Both the position numbers and the translations under genes were made by a program. Of a stretch of DNA of 64,000 bases, positions 56,759 through 64,000 are shown piece after piece; the first letter of the stretch is position 1; each line of letters starts with the position of its first letter. The stretch is from Halothermothrix orenii H 168 (lineage in GTDB: Bacteria; Bacillota; Halanaerobiia; Halanaerobiales; Halothermotrichaceae), in contig NC_011899.1 in NCBI RefSeq assembly GCF_000020485.1, forward strand, positions 2,202,501-2,266,500, in the 5' to 3' direction. Below the pieces are notes generated by a model, which was given only the letters and a program-made list of their open reading frames with translations, had not been told where the DNA came from and did no database searches.

Positions 56759-57824
56759 CAGCATCAACTCCTAGCATCCTGATGTAGACAATAGCAAAGA
56801 TAAAGATCAGGATAAAAATTATTACCCCGATGGCAGATGCCAGTCCCATATTACGGGCATTTATTAACTGATAGTAATTAAAACTGGCCATTGAATATCT
56901 TTTCTGGGCCAGGATAACCTGAAATATATCAAATACCCTTAAAGCATCCAGAGTCCGGAAGACAAGTGCTACTGCCAGAGACGGTTTTAATAAGGGTAAC
57001 GTAATTGAGAAAAACTGCCGTAATTTACTGGCCCCATCAACATCAGCTGCTTCATATAATTCATCAGGTATCAGCTGTAACCCGGCCAGAAGAAGCAGGG
57101 CCATAAAAGGAGTGGTTTTCCAGACATCAACCATTATTAAAGAAGGTAACTGTAATTCCGGTGTTGACAGAAAAGCGATATTCCCATCACCTATACCTAG
57201 TTTATCGAAAACAGTATTAAAAAGACCGATCCGGGTGGGCTCCAGCATCCACTGCCACATCCGGGCAGACACAACTGTAATTACCGCCCACGGCACGAGC
57301 ATAACAGCTCTAACAACACCACGTCCCTTAAATTTACTGTTAACCACCAGGGCAATACCAAGTCCCAGAATTGTTTCCAGTAATACCGATAAAACTGTAA
57401 AGACCAGGGTATTCCAGATAGAGCTGATAAAATCAGGATTGCTTGCTCCAATGACAAAACGTTTTCCAAAAATCTGAAACTGGCTCAGGGGACGGTATAG
57501 CCTTGGTCGTCTCGGTAAAACCCTGATTGGTCTCTGATACTGGGGTTTACCGGTCCTGGGGTCAATTTTCTGTTCTCCTGTTTCTTCATCAATTATTGGT
57601 TTAAGTTCCTTGATGGTAATACCGAGGAGTTCTTTATAATTTTCAAGCCCGATAAAATGAGTTTCTTTGGTAGTGGCAAAGGTTTTATCAGTTAAGCTGG
57701 TATAAAAAACCTGGCCTAGAGGATAAAAAGCAATTAAAATCAAGATTATAAAAGCAGGTAACAGCAGTTTATAGGCAAGCTGCTGCTCTTTTTTAGCCAG
57801 GCTTGAACTGCCATATTTAGCCAT
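56751..57824 (-). CDS. Sugar ABC transporter permease, MalF type with long loop (operon 4)
   Basis: 357 residues, about 50 longer than the other MalF-type proteins in this window. The extra length is a proline/arginine-rich extracytoplasmic segment between helices 1 and 2 (about residues 55-125, with PRTGKPQYQRPIRVLPRRPR). E. coli MalF also has a large periplasmic loop there that contacts the binding protein, but the sequence here is unlike it. Six helices, EAA motif YEAADVDGASKLRQFFSITLP. ATG follows AGGAGG by about eight bases. Confidence 0.9.
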   Translation of the reverse strand: MAKYGSSSLAKKEQQLAYKLLLPAFIILILIAFYPLGQVFYTSLTDKTFATTKETHFIGLENYKELLGITIKELKPIIDEETGEQKIDPRTGKPQYQRPIRVLPRRPRLYRPLSQFQIFGKRFVIGASNPDFISSIWNTLVFTVLSVLLETILGLGIALVVNSKFKGRGVVRAVMLVPWAVITVVSARMWQWMLEPTRIGLFNTVFDKLGIGDGNIAFLSTPELQLPSLIMVDVWKTTPFMALLLLAGLQLIPDELYEAADVDGASKLRQFFSITLPLLKPSLAVALVFRTLDALRVFDIFQVILAQKRYSMASFNYYQLINARNMGLASAIGVIIFILIFIFAIVYIRMLGVDADD

Positions 57825-57852
57825 AGTATACCTCCTTTATATAGCAAGTAGG

Positions 57853-57874
57853 GGGGCCCCTTTTAAGAGGCCCC
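57853..57874 (-). other. Stem-loop between binding-protein and permease genes (operon 4)
   Basis: GGGGCC pairs with GGCCCC, with further weaker inner pairs. It lies between the binding-protein stop (57908) and the MalF-type ATG. Confidence 0.65.
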
Positions 57875-57907
57875 TGAATTCACTATTGTGTCTAAATGCA
57901 TCTCTTT

Positions 57908-59200
57908 TTATTTTTGAGGTTCACCAATTTCAAAACCGGTTAAATCCTGAAGATCTAATTCTAAGTATTCCACTGCAGTCCTGGCATCCATTTCACCAGA
58001 AAGGACTGAATGTACAGCCTGGAAGAATAACCTGGAGACTTCATTATAGTTAGGAGCAGTGGCAGTAGAAGGACGGGCAACAGCATTTACAAAAACATCA
58101 TAAAGCTTACCAAAGAAGGGGTTAGCTTCCAGGACTTCTTCATCTTCATAAAGGGCTTTAATGGTCGGATTAAAGGAACCTTTGGTAGCCCGGAGTTTCT
58201 GAATTTCATAACCGGTCAGGAAGAAAACAAAATCAGCGGCAACTTCAGGGTGTTCACTGTACTTGCTTACAGCCAGGTTCCAACCACCGAGGGTAGCAGC
58301 CCCGTTACCACTATCACCGGCCGGTAGGGGAGCTACATCAAACTTGCCTTTGATGGCAGACCCTTCAGCATTACCAAGTTTATAACAGTAAGGCCAGTTT
58401 CTCATAAAGGCGGCATTACCTGCTTCCCACATCTTACGGGTGCTTTCTTCAACAAGACCAGTTGTTCCTGGAGGAGAAATCCAGCCTACCCAGTCAGCGG
58501 CCATTTCGATGGCTTCTATTGCCTTTTCATTGTTAATAGTAATTTTTTTGTCAGGACTGATAATAGTTCCTCCACCATTGGAGGCAACCCATTCTAAGGC
58601 ATCACATGTTAAACCTTCATAAGCATTACCCTGCCAGATATAACCCCAGAAGTCCTGGTTTCCGGCAGCCCTTTCTCCGGTCTGAATAATCTTGGCCGCC
58701 CTTTCTAATTCTTCCCATGTTTTGGGGACTTCCAGGTCATATTTTTCAAGAAGATCCTTACGGTAGTAAAGAAGACCGGCATCAGTAAACCAGGGCATAG
58801 CTACCAGTCTGCCCTCAACAGTATTATTTTCTACAATAGGCTGGAAGTGATCATCAACATATTTTTCAGCCCCATACTCATAAAGATCAACAAAATGTTC
58901 AGCTAAATCCCCGGGCCAGATAACATCAATCTGGTAGACGTCAATTTTGGGGCTTTTTGCTTCCAAAAACTGAAGATATAACCCGAGCCTGTCATTGGCT
59001 AAATCAGGTGTGTCCAGTACATTAACCTTTACATTGGGGTGTCTTTCCATATATAATTGAGCTGCTTCTTTGGTCAGGTCGAGCTCGATACCTACACTAC
59101 CACCAGCAATTGTAATTTCAACCTGTTCTTCTGCAAAAACAACACTACTTAATACCAGCATTAATGAAATAACAAGTATTAAAGATAACCCTTTTTTCAT
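57908..59200 (-). CDS. Extracellular sugar-binding protein (operon 4)
   Basis: 430 residues; signal peptide MKKGLSLILVISLMLVLSSVVFA-EE without lipobox. Cluster-1 fold: VEITIAGGSVGIELDLTKEAAQLY, VDVYQIDVIWPGDLAEHFVDLY, VAMPWFTDAGLLYYRKDLLEKY, GWNLAVSKYSEHPEVAADFVFFLTGYE. The INVIWPGDLAEHF-type block and WFTDAGLLYYRKD resemble trehalose/maltose-binding proteins of thermophiles. It heads the operon ABC-MCP-GH65 and lies 62 bases after the LacI gene. Ligand likely trehalose or another alpha-diglucoside (inference). Confidence 0.9.
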   Translation of the reverse strand: MKKGLSLILVISLMLVLSSVVFAEEQVEITIAGGSVGIELDLTKEAAQLYMERHPNVKVNVLDTPDLANDRLGLYLQFLEAKSPKIDVYQIDVIWPGDLAEHFVDLYEYGAEKYVDDHFQPIVENNTVEGRLVAMPWFTDAGLLYYRKDLLEKYDLEVPKTWEELERAAKIIQTGERAAGNQDFWGYIWQGNAYEGLTCDALEWVASNGGGTIISPDKKITINNEKAIEAIEMAADWVGWISPPGTTGLVEESTRKMWEAGNAAFMRNWPYCYKLGNAEGSAIKGKFDVAPLPAGDSGNGAATLGGWNLAVSKYSEHPEVAADFVFFLTGYEIQKLRATKGSFNPTIKALYEDEEVLEANPFFGKLYDVFVNAVARPSTATAPNYNEVSRLFFQAVHSVLSGEMDARTAVEYLELDLQDLTGFEIGEPQK

Positions 59201-59262
59201 TAATTGTCTCCCCCTTTAGTAATTTTTAAAGTTAACTATTAATTAAAATCAATTGCCAGTCA

Positions 59263-60294
59263 TCACCTCCTCTTACCTACCACCTCCCCGAAATGCATTT
59301 CGGTGCTTTCCCTTTCCACAAGTTTATGGGGAATAAAAATCTTATTATTTGAAAGGGGTTTGCCCTGAATTAAACTATCCAGCATTTCAACAGCTTTACT
59401 CCCCAGCTCATAACCAGATTGTTCTACAGTAGTAAGTGCTGGTTTAACAAATTTAGATAAATCAATACCATCAAAACCAATTACTGAAATATCACGGGGA
59501 ATAGAAATTCCCGACTCTTGAAGATAACGGATAGCCCCTATTGCCATTTCATCATTAAACGCAAAAATAGCGGTCAAATCATTATTCCTTGATAATAATT
59601 CCTTTGCCCCTGTATAACCACTTTCAAAAGTATAATCTCCCTCTGCAATTAGCTTATCGTCTAACTCTATTCCATGATTTCTAAAGGCAAGTCTAACACC
59701 TTTAATTCTTTCAGCACTAGCCACCGCATCTGAATAAGGACCCTGGATAACACCTATTTTTTTATGGCCATTATTGACCAGATAATCAACCGCTTCATAG
59801 GCTGCAGTTACGTTATCCACGGTAACACAGGAAATATCAGGATCATTAATATAACCTGAACCAAATACCACCGGTATTTCACTTTCCTTAACCTTTTCCA
59901 GGAGGCTACTGTATATATTTGCTGAAATTATAATTATTCCGTCAATTTTCCGCTGCTTCATAATTTTTAGAAATTTTAGTTCAAGTTTAAGCTCTCCATC
60001 AGAATCACCATATATAATGTTATAATTACGCTGCCTGGCTTCATTCTCAACACCTTTAAGAACCTTGGCCAGAAATGGGTTTTCCATTCCAGCCCCGATC
60101 ATCCCGATTAATCGACTTGAGTTAGTACGGAGTATACGGGCCTGATCATTTATTTCATAATTAAGTTTTTTTACAGCTTCCATTACCCTCCGCGCCGTAT
60201 CCTCTTTAACCAGGGAACTGTTATTAAGGACACGGGATACGGTGCTCGGGGAAACTCCTGCAAGTTTTGCAACATCTTTCATTGTTACAGCCAT
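59263..60294 (-). CDS. LacI-family transcriptional regulator (operon 4)
   Basis: 343 residues. HTH TMKDVAKLAGVSPSTVSRVLNNSSLV and hinge helix NDQARILRTNSSRLIGMIGAGM. Ligand-binding core ends in RDISVIGFDGIDLSKFVKPALTTVEQ. Adjacent to ABC operon 4 on the same strand. Palindromes with the shared core GAAATNNATTTC lie upstream of this gene and inside its own 3' coding end, 85 bases before the binding-protein start, so control of both units is likely. Confidence 0.93.
   Translation of the reverse strand: MAVTMKDVAKLAGVSPSTVSRVLNNSSLVKEDTARRVMEAVKKLNYEINDQARILRTNSSRLIGMIGAGMENPFLAKVLKGVENEARQRNYNIIYGDSDGELKLELKFLKIMKQRKIDGIIIISANIYSSLLEKVKESEIPVVFGSGYINDPDISCVTVDNVTAAYEAVDYLVNNGHKKIGVIQGPYSDAVASAERIKGVRLAFRNHGIELDDKLIAEGDYTFESGYTGAKELLSRNNDLTAIFAFNDEMAIGAIRYLQESGISIPRDISVIGFDGIDLSKFVKPALTTVEQSGYELGSKAVEMLDSLIQGKPLSNNKIFIPHKLVERESTEMHFGEVVGKRR
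59288..59303 (-). promoter_or_regulatory. Intragenic LacI-type operator before ABC operon 4
   Basis: Perfect 16-bp palindrome CCGAAATGCATTTCGG within the last codons of the LacI gene (encodes part of MHFGEVV). Shares core GAAATNNATTTC with the upstream site. Confidence 0.55.
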
Positions 60295-60322
60295 ATGTAT
60301 CTAACCCCTTTTAACCCTATAT

Positions 60323-60340
60323 AATGAAATCCATTTCATT
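60323..60340 (-). promoter_or_regulatory. LacI autoregulatory operator (operon 4)
   Basis: AATGAAAT-CC-ATTTCATT, 8-bp arms with a two-base centre, 29 bases upstream of the LacI ATG. Confidence 0.65.
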
Positions 60341-60422
60341 TATATATTTCAAGACAAAATCCAAAATTCCTTCTTTTTTATTTAAATTTTTTAAAAATTT
60401 TTTGTATTATAATTTTCCTCAA

Positions 60423-60446
60423 TCTATGGCTTATTCTATGGCTTAT
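60423..60446. repeat. Tandem 12-bp duplication
   Basis: Two adjacent copies of TCTATGGCTTAT. Confidence 0.85.
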
Positions 60447-60485
60447 TTTACATGATTTTGGTTTATTAAAAATTTGTAATACTAC

Positions 60486-60514
60486 TTGATTTTTTGTAAA
60501 TTGTTTAATATAAT
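60486..60514 (+). promoter_or_regulatory. Promoter of the YheO-like regulator/tryptophanase locus
   Basis: TTGATT, 17-base spacer, TATAAT; leader of about 170 bases. Confidence 0.75.
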
Positions 60515-60607
60515 GAATTTAAAGAAAAATGTCAGTATTAATTTTTTTAGTCGTTTGAAAATTTTAAAATAAAAACCAGGTGATTACTTATTTTTCCTGT
60601 TATAACT

Positions 60608-60633
60608 TATGTAGCTTTTATATGTAGCTTTTA
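60608..60633. repeat. Tandem 13-bp duplication in the leader
   Basis: Two exact adjacent copies of TATGTAGCTTTTA, in the predicted leader of the regulator gene. Confidence 0.85.
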
Positions 60634-60690
60634 TTGGTATTTATTTTTGGTTTACTTATCACTTACTTATATTAGTTTTACAAAAAGGAG

Positions 60691-61371
60691 GTGACATATA
60701 GCTTTGTGAGCCCTGAAAATAAAGGAATTCCAGAAATATTAAGGAGTTATATTCCTGTAGTCAAGGCTTTAGGTAAAACCCTTGGAAAACATTTTGAAAT
60801 AGTTTTACATGATGTCACTAAAACAGAATCATCTATTATTGCTATTGAAAATAGCCATATAACCAATAGAACAGTGGGCTCACCTTCTACTGATTTTTTA
60901 ATAGACCTTATTAATGGTTATTACCAGAACAGAACTGATATGGAGTTAAATTATATAACAAGAACCAGAGACGGTAAACAGCTTAAATCGTCAACGGTCC
61001 TCATTAAAAATGAAAAAGGAGAAGTTATAGGAGCCCTGTGTATCAATATCGATTTAACCAGTATTAAAATGGCCCAGAATTTCCTTGGAGAAATTTCAAC
61101 CGTAGAAAAGAAAAAAGAACCCAAAGAAAAATTCCCTGAAGATGCTGAAGACTTTCTTCATGTAATGATTGAAAATAGTTTAAACAAGGCGAATAAACCT
61201 GTCCCTATGCTCACCAAAGAAGATAAACTTAAGATAGTATCTTACCTTGATAAAAACAATATATTTAATATTAAGGGCGCGGTTGATATGCTGGCAGAGG
61301 CTTTAAATGTTTCCCGGTACACCATTTATAACTATTTAGATGAGTCCAGGGTGAGTGCTAGCAGAGAGTAG
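60691..61371 (+). CDS. YheO-type PAS/HTH transcriptional regulator
   Basis: 226 residues. N-terminal YheO PAS-like domain (ILRSYIPVVKALGKTLGKHFEIVLHDVTKTESSIIAIENSHITNRTVGSP, to about residue 120). C-terminal HTH_22-type helix-turn-helix (IKGAVDMLAEALNVSRYTIYNYLDE). Relatives include E. coli YheO and DauR. Starts: GTG 60691 directly abuts AAGGAG, or GTG 60706 lies 14 bases after GGAGG; neither spacing is ideal. Directly upstream of tryptophanase on the same strand (59-base gap), so it probably controls tnaA and the symporter in response to an amino acid or related ligand. Confidence 0.88.
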   Translation: MTYSFVSPENKGIPEILRSYIPVVKALGKTLGKHFEIVLHDVTKTESSIIAIENSHITNRTVGSPSTDFLIDLINGYYQNRTDMELNYITRTRDGKQLKSSTVLIKNEKGEVIGALCINIDLTSIKMAQNFLGEISTVEKKKEPKEKFPEDAEDFLHVMIENSLNKANKPVPMLTKEDKLKIVSYLDKNNIFNIKGAVDMLAEALNVSRYTIYNYLDESRVSASRE

Positions 61372-61430
61372 ATGCAGCGGTAATAAAGGTCAGGGTCAAA
61401 AAATATTAAAAAATTTAGGAGGGAATTACT

Positions 61431-62819
61431 TTGAAAAAACAAATTAAACCTGAACCCTTTAAAATCAAGATGGTAGAACCTATTAACCTGATTCCAAAGG
61501 AAGAAAGAAAAAAAGCACTGGAAAGAGCAGGCTATAACCTCTTTGCTTTAAAATCAAATGAAGTTTATATCGATCTCCTCACCGACAGTGGTACCGGAGC
61601 AATGAGTGATAATCAGTGGGCAGGACTAATGCTGGGTGATGAATCCTATGCCGGAAGCCGTAACTATTTCCACCTGGAAGAAACTGTAAAAGATATTTTT
61701 AATTACGATTATACTATTCCTACCCACCAGGGCCGCGGGGCAGAACAGGTTCTCTTCCCCCTATTAATTAAGGAGAAAGGACAGTATGTTTTAAGTAATA
61801 TGCATTTTGATACCACAAAAGCCCACGTTGAACTGGCCGGGGGACGAGCCCGGAACTTTGTAATTGAAGAATCACGGGATACAACAATCTACCACCCCTT
61901 TAAAGGGAATTTTGATATCGAAAAGATGGAAGGTTTTATTAAAGACAAGGGTGCTGAAAACGTCGCTTTTATAATTATTACTATCACCTGTAACAGTGCC
62001 GGTGGTCAACCTGTGTCCATGAAAAATATAAAAGAAGTCAGTGAAGTTGCTAAAAAATATGGAATCAGGGTCTTTATCGATGCTGCCCGTTATGCTGAAA
62101 ATGCCTACTTTATTAAACAGAGAGAAGAAGGGTATGCCGACAAGAGCATCAAAGAAATCGTCCAGGAAATGTTCAGCTATGCAGAAGGTTTTACCATGAG
62201 TGCTAAAAAGGACGCCATTGTTAATATGGGTGGTTTAATCGGTATCAAGGATAATGAAGACTTATACACCCAGGTTCGCTCCCGGGTTGTACCTCTTGAA
62301 GGTTTCCCGACATACGGTGGTCTATCCGGAAGGGATATGGAAGCCCTGGCCCGGGGACTTAAAGAAGGTATAGAATTAAGTTATCTTGAATATAGAATTG
62401 GCCAGGTCGAATATCTGGGAGAACAGTTGAGGGAAGCTGGAATCCCCATTCAGTATCCGACCGGTGGTCATGCTGTCTTTGTAGATGCCAAAAAAATGTT
62501 GCCCCATATCCCCTATTATCAGTTCCCGGCCCAGGCCCTGGGTAATGCCCTTTATCTGGAATCAGGAGTCCGGGGAGTAGAAATTGGCTCCTTCCTCCTG
62601 GGTAGAGATCCAGAGACAGGTGAGCAATTAGAATCTCCCTTTGAACTACTTCGCCTGACTATTCCAAGGCGGGTTTACACCAATAATCATATGGACTTTG
62701 TCGCCCAGGGATTAATTAAAATCAAAGATAAAGCTGAAGAATTAAAAGGACTGGAGTTCACCTATGAACCTGAAATTTTAAGACACTTTACTGCCAGATT
62801 AAAACCTGTTGAGGGCTAG
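61431..62819 (+). CDS. tnaA: Tryptophanase
   Basis: 462 residues, TTG start seven bases after GGAGGG. PLP enzyme of fold type I: substrate region [11 protein letters not shown]-like [13 protein letters not shown], pyridine-binding Asp217 in [13 protein letters not shown], Schiff-base lysine Lys260 in [11 protein letters not shown]. Tryptophanase and tyrosine phenol-lyase are close relatives; here [18 protein letters not shown] and LRHFTARL follow tryptophanase, whereas phenol-lyase has an arginine at the former site and a phenylalanine in place of His. Cleaves tryptophan to indole, pyruvate and ammonia. Followed by an NSS symporter gene. Confidence 0.9.
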   Translation: MKKQIKPEPFKIKMVEPINLIPKEERKKALERAGYNLFALKSNEVYIDLLTDSGTGAMSDNQWAGLMLGDESYAGSRNYFHLEETVKDIFNYDYTIPTHQGRGAEQVLFPLLIKEKGQYVLSNMHFDTTKAHVELAGGRARNFVIEESRDTTIYHPFKGNFDIEKMEGFIKDKGAENVAFIIITITCNSAGGQPVSMKNIKEVSEVAKKYGIRVFIDAARYAENAYFIKQREEGYADKSIKEIVQEMFSYAEGFTMSAKKDAIVNMGGLIGIKDNEDLYTQVRSRVVPLEGFPTYGGLSGRDMEALARGLKEGIELSYLEYRIGQVEYLGEQLREAGIPIQYPTGGHAVFVDAKKMLPHIPYYQFPAQALGNALYLESGVRGVEIGSFLLGRDPETGEQLESPFELLRLTIPRRVYTNNHMDFVAQGLIKIKDKAEELKGLEFTYEPEILRHFTARLKPVEG

Positions 62820-62836
62820 GTCATAGTTTATTTACT

Positions 62837-62861
62837 CCCGGGGCCTACTCCGGGCCCCGGG
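62837..62861 (+). other. GC-rich stem-loop after tryptophanase
   Basis: CCCGGGGCC pairs with GGCCCCGGG around a seven-base loop. No T run follows, so a partial terminator or mRNA stabiliser between tnaA and the symporter gene. Confidence 0.6.
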
Positions 62862-62920
62862 ACTATATTACTTCTATACTATATTGCTTCTATACTATAT
62901 TCCTGTACTATATTACTTCG
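62862..62920. repeat. Short tandem repeat, about four units
   Basis: ACTATATTACTTCTAT, a copy with one change, then two shortened copies starting ACTATATT, immediately after the stem-loop. Confidence 0.8.
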
Positions 62921-63032
62921 AGACTAAATAGACAATATGGTTATGCCCCATTAATCTATCCCCACGGTTCGGTTTTATTTTTATTAATATTTTTTAAAAT
63001 TATCAAAAAAATTAGAGTAGGGAGGAAAATTA

Positions 63033-64000
63033 ATGAATCAAAGAGAAACATGGACCGGTAGAATTGGATTTATTCTGGCCTGTGTTGGTGCTGCGATAGG
63101 ACTGGGTAATATATGGATGTTTTCATGGAGGCTTGGGGCATATGGAGGTGCTGCCTTTTTAGTTCCCTATTTTATCTTTGTATTTGGACTGGCCAGCACC
63201 GGATTAATGGAGGAATTCGCCTTCGGGAGAAGCCAGCAGAAAGGGGCCATAGGAGCCTTCGAAAATGTCTTTAAAGATAAAAACCCTTCTCTGGGGGCAA
63301 CCCTCGGAACCTTACCTGTTCTAGGTGTAAGTGGAGTTTTTATCTTCTATATTATCGTAGTTGGCTGGATATTAAAATATTTTGTCCTGGCTTTAACTAA
63401 TTCCTTTGTCGGTATGGATATTGCAAACTACTTTGGTCAGTTTGCCGGTAATAGTGCCAGTATCCTGTGGCATGCCCTGGCTGTAATTTTAACTCTGGCA
63501 ATAGTTAAACTTGGTGTTCAAAAGGGTATTGAAAAAACCAATAAATTTATGATGCCTACCCTGTTTATTCTATTAATCATCCTGATGATCAGATCCTTAA
63601 CCCTGGGTGGTGCCATGGAAGGTGTTAAATTCATGCTGGTTCCAGACTGGTCAAAGCTATTACAGCCGGTTACCTGGGTAATGGCTCTGGGACAGGCCTT
63701 TTTTACCGTATCCCTGGGTGGAGCTGCTATGCTGGTTTACGGTAGTTATCTGAGAAAAGATGAAGATATTCCATCTTCAGCCCTGCAGACAGTTGCTTTT
63801 AATACCAGTGCTTCCCTGCTGGCTGCCTTTGTCATTATCCCGGCTGTCTTTGCCTTCGGTCTTGACCCTCAGGCAGGACCACCACTTCTTTTTATAACCC
63901 TGCCTAACATTTTCAAGGCAATGCCGGGTGGATATATCTTTGGTGTCCTCTTCTTCTTAAGTATCGTATTTGCCGCTATATCATCTGCTGTAAACCTTAT
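63033..64000 (+). CDS. Neurotransmitter:sodium symporter-family amino-acid transporter (3' end outside window)
   Basis: Open from ATG 63033 (GGGAGG seven to nine bases upstream) to the window end, 322 codons. Begins MNQRETWTGRIGFILACVGA, then AIGLGNIWMFSWRLGAYGGAAFLVPYFIFV, the NSS sodium/substrate site in TM1. Further helices include VSGVFIFYIIVVGWILKYFV, FMMPTLFILLIILMIRSLTL, and VMALGQAFFTVSLGGAAMLVYGSY (TM6-like unwound site SLGG). Sodium-coupled import of an amino acid across the cytoplasmic membrane. Next to tryptophanase it probably imports tryptophan, like TnaT of Symbiobacterium (from memory). Truncated by the window edge. Confidence 0.93.
   Translation, partial: MNQRETWTGRIGFILACVGAAIGLGNIWMFSWRLGAYGGAAFLVPYFIFVFGLASTGLMEEFAFGRSQQKGAIGAFENVFKDKNPSLGATLGTLPVLGVSGVFIFYIIVVGWILKYFVLALTNSFVGMDIANYFGQFAGNSASILWHALAVILTLAIVKLGVQKGIEKTNKFMMPTLFILLIILMIRSLTLGGAMEGVKFMLVPDWSKLLQPVTWVMALGQAFFTVSLGGAAMLVYGSYLRKDEDIPSSALQTVAFNTSASLLAAFVIIPAVFAFGLDPQAGPPLLFITLPNIFKAMPGGYIFGVLFFLSIVFAAISSAVNL

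Larger units (their letters stand above)
60341..60690. other. Divergent intergenic region
   Basis: Very AT-rich. Holds the plus-strand promoter at 60486-60514 and two tandem duplications; nothing else recognisable. Confidence 0.5.

Noticed and set aside
61372-61430. TnaC-like leader peptide before tryptophanase
   Set aside because: Only a tiny ATG-CAG-CGG-TAA frame is present; no tryptophan codon or terminator/antiterminator structure.
61431-62819. Tyrosine phenol-lyase instead of tryptophanase
   Set aside because: The sites [11 protein letters not shown] and LRHFTA match tryptophanase; phenol-lyase has arginine and phenylalanine at the diagnostic places.

Overview
The window reads as chromosome of an AT-rich, anaerobic, sugar-fermenting Firmicute of the Halanaerobiales type, and the content would fit Halothermothrix orenii (from memory, not checked). 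The order tadA - SRP RNA - dnaX - ebfC - recR - DUF2508 is the classic Firmicute arrangement. Two pyruvate:ferredoxin oxidoreductases point to fermentative anaerobic life. A small beta-barrel-like protein ending in phenylalanine suggests an outer membrane, as expected for a diderm Firmicute. Nearly everything up to 60.3 kb is on the minus strand; only a DUF362 ferredoxin gene, a small membrane protein gene and the tryptophanase locus are on plus.

Layout. 1-3.7 kb: a surface-protein operon (small secreted subunit, Ig-domain membrane protein, large repeat protein cut by the window edge) read from a strong promoter through a cyclic-di-GMP-II riboswitch with a terminator. 3.8-7.05 kb: maltose-type ABC operon 1 behind three phased LacI-type operator repeats. 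7.3-9 kb: guaB. 9-15.7 kb: ABC operon 2 with a GH2 enzyme and a LacI regulator. 15.8-21.5 kb: a MalT/LAL-type regulator, an outer-membrane-like protein, an acetyltransferase, an alpha/beta hydrolase and a conserved 67-residue protein. 21.8-31.2 kb: ABC operon 3 with GH1-like, GH2 and GH43 enzymes and an ArsR-type fused regulator, probably for plant-cell-wall oligosaccharides. 31.4-37.1 kb: galactose (Leloir) operon: ROK repressor, galE, a 41-residue ORF, galT, galK and an M24-fold protein lacking metal ligands. 37.4-42.6 kb: DUF362 ferredoxin protein, four-subunit POR, DUF2508 and a DMT transporter. 42.9-47 kb: recR-ebfC-dnaX, SRP RNA, two tRNA-Ser, tadA and tRNA-Arg(ACG). 47.7-51.2 kb: single-chain PFOR. 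51.4-60.3 kb: ABC operon 4 with a chemoreceptor, a GH65 phosphorylase and a LacI regulator. 60.7-64 kb: YheO-like regulator, tryptophanase and an NSS amino-acid symporter running off the end.

Functionally the window is a sugar-uptake island. Four binding-protein/two-permease sets feed cytoplasmic glycosidases or a phosphorylase, and all four lack their own ATPase. Each set has an RNA stem-loop between the binding-protein gene and the first permease gene. Three local regulators sit next to matching palindromes. Pyruvate would be oxidised by either of two PFOR types. The most notable items are the c-di-GMP riboswitch on the surface operon, the metal-less M24 protein in the gal operon, and tadA placed beside its substrate tRNA-Arg(ACG) while its stop codon lies inside a tRNA-Ser gene.
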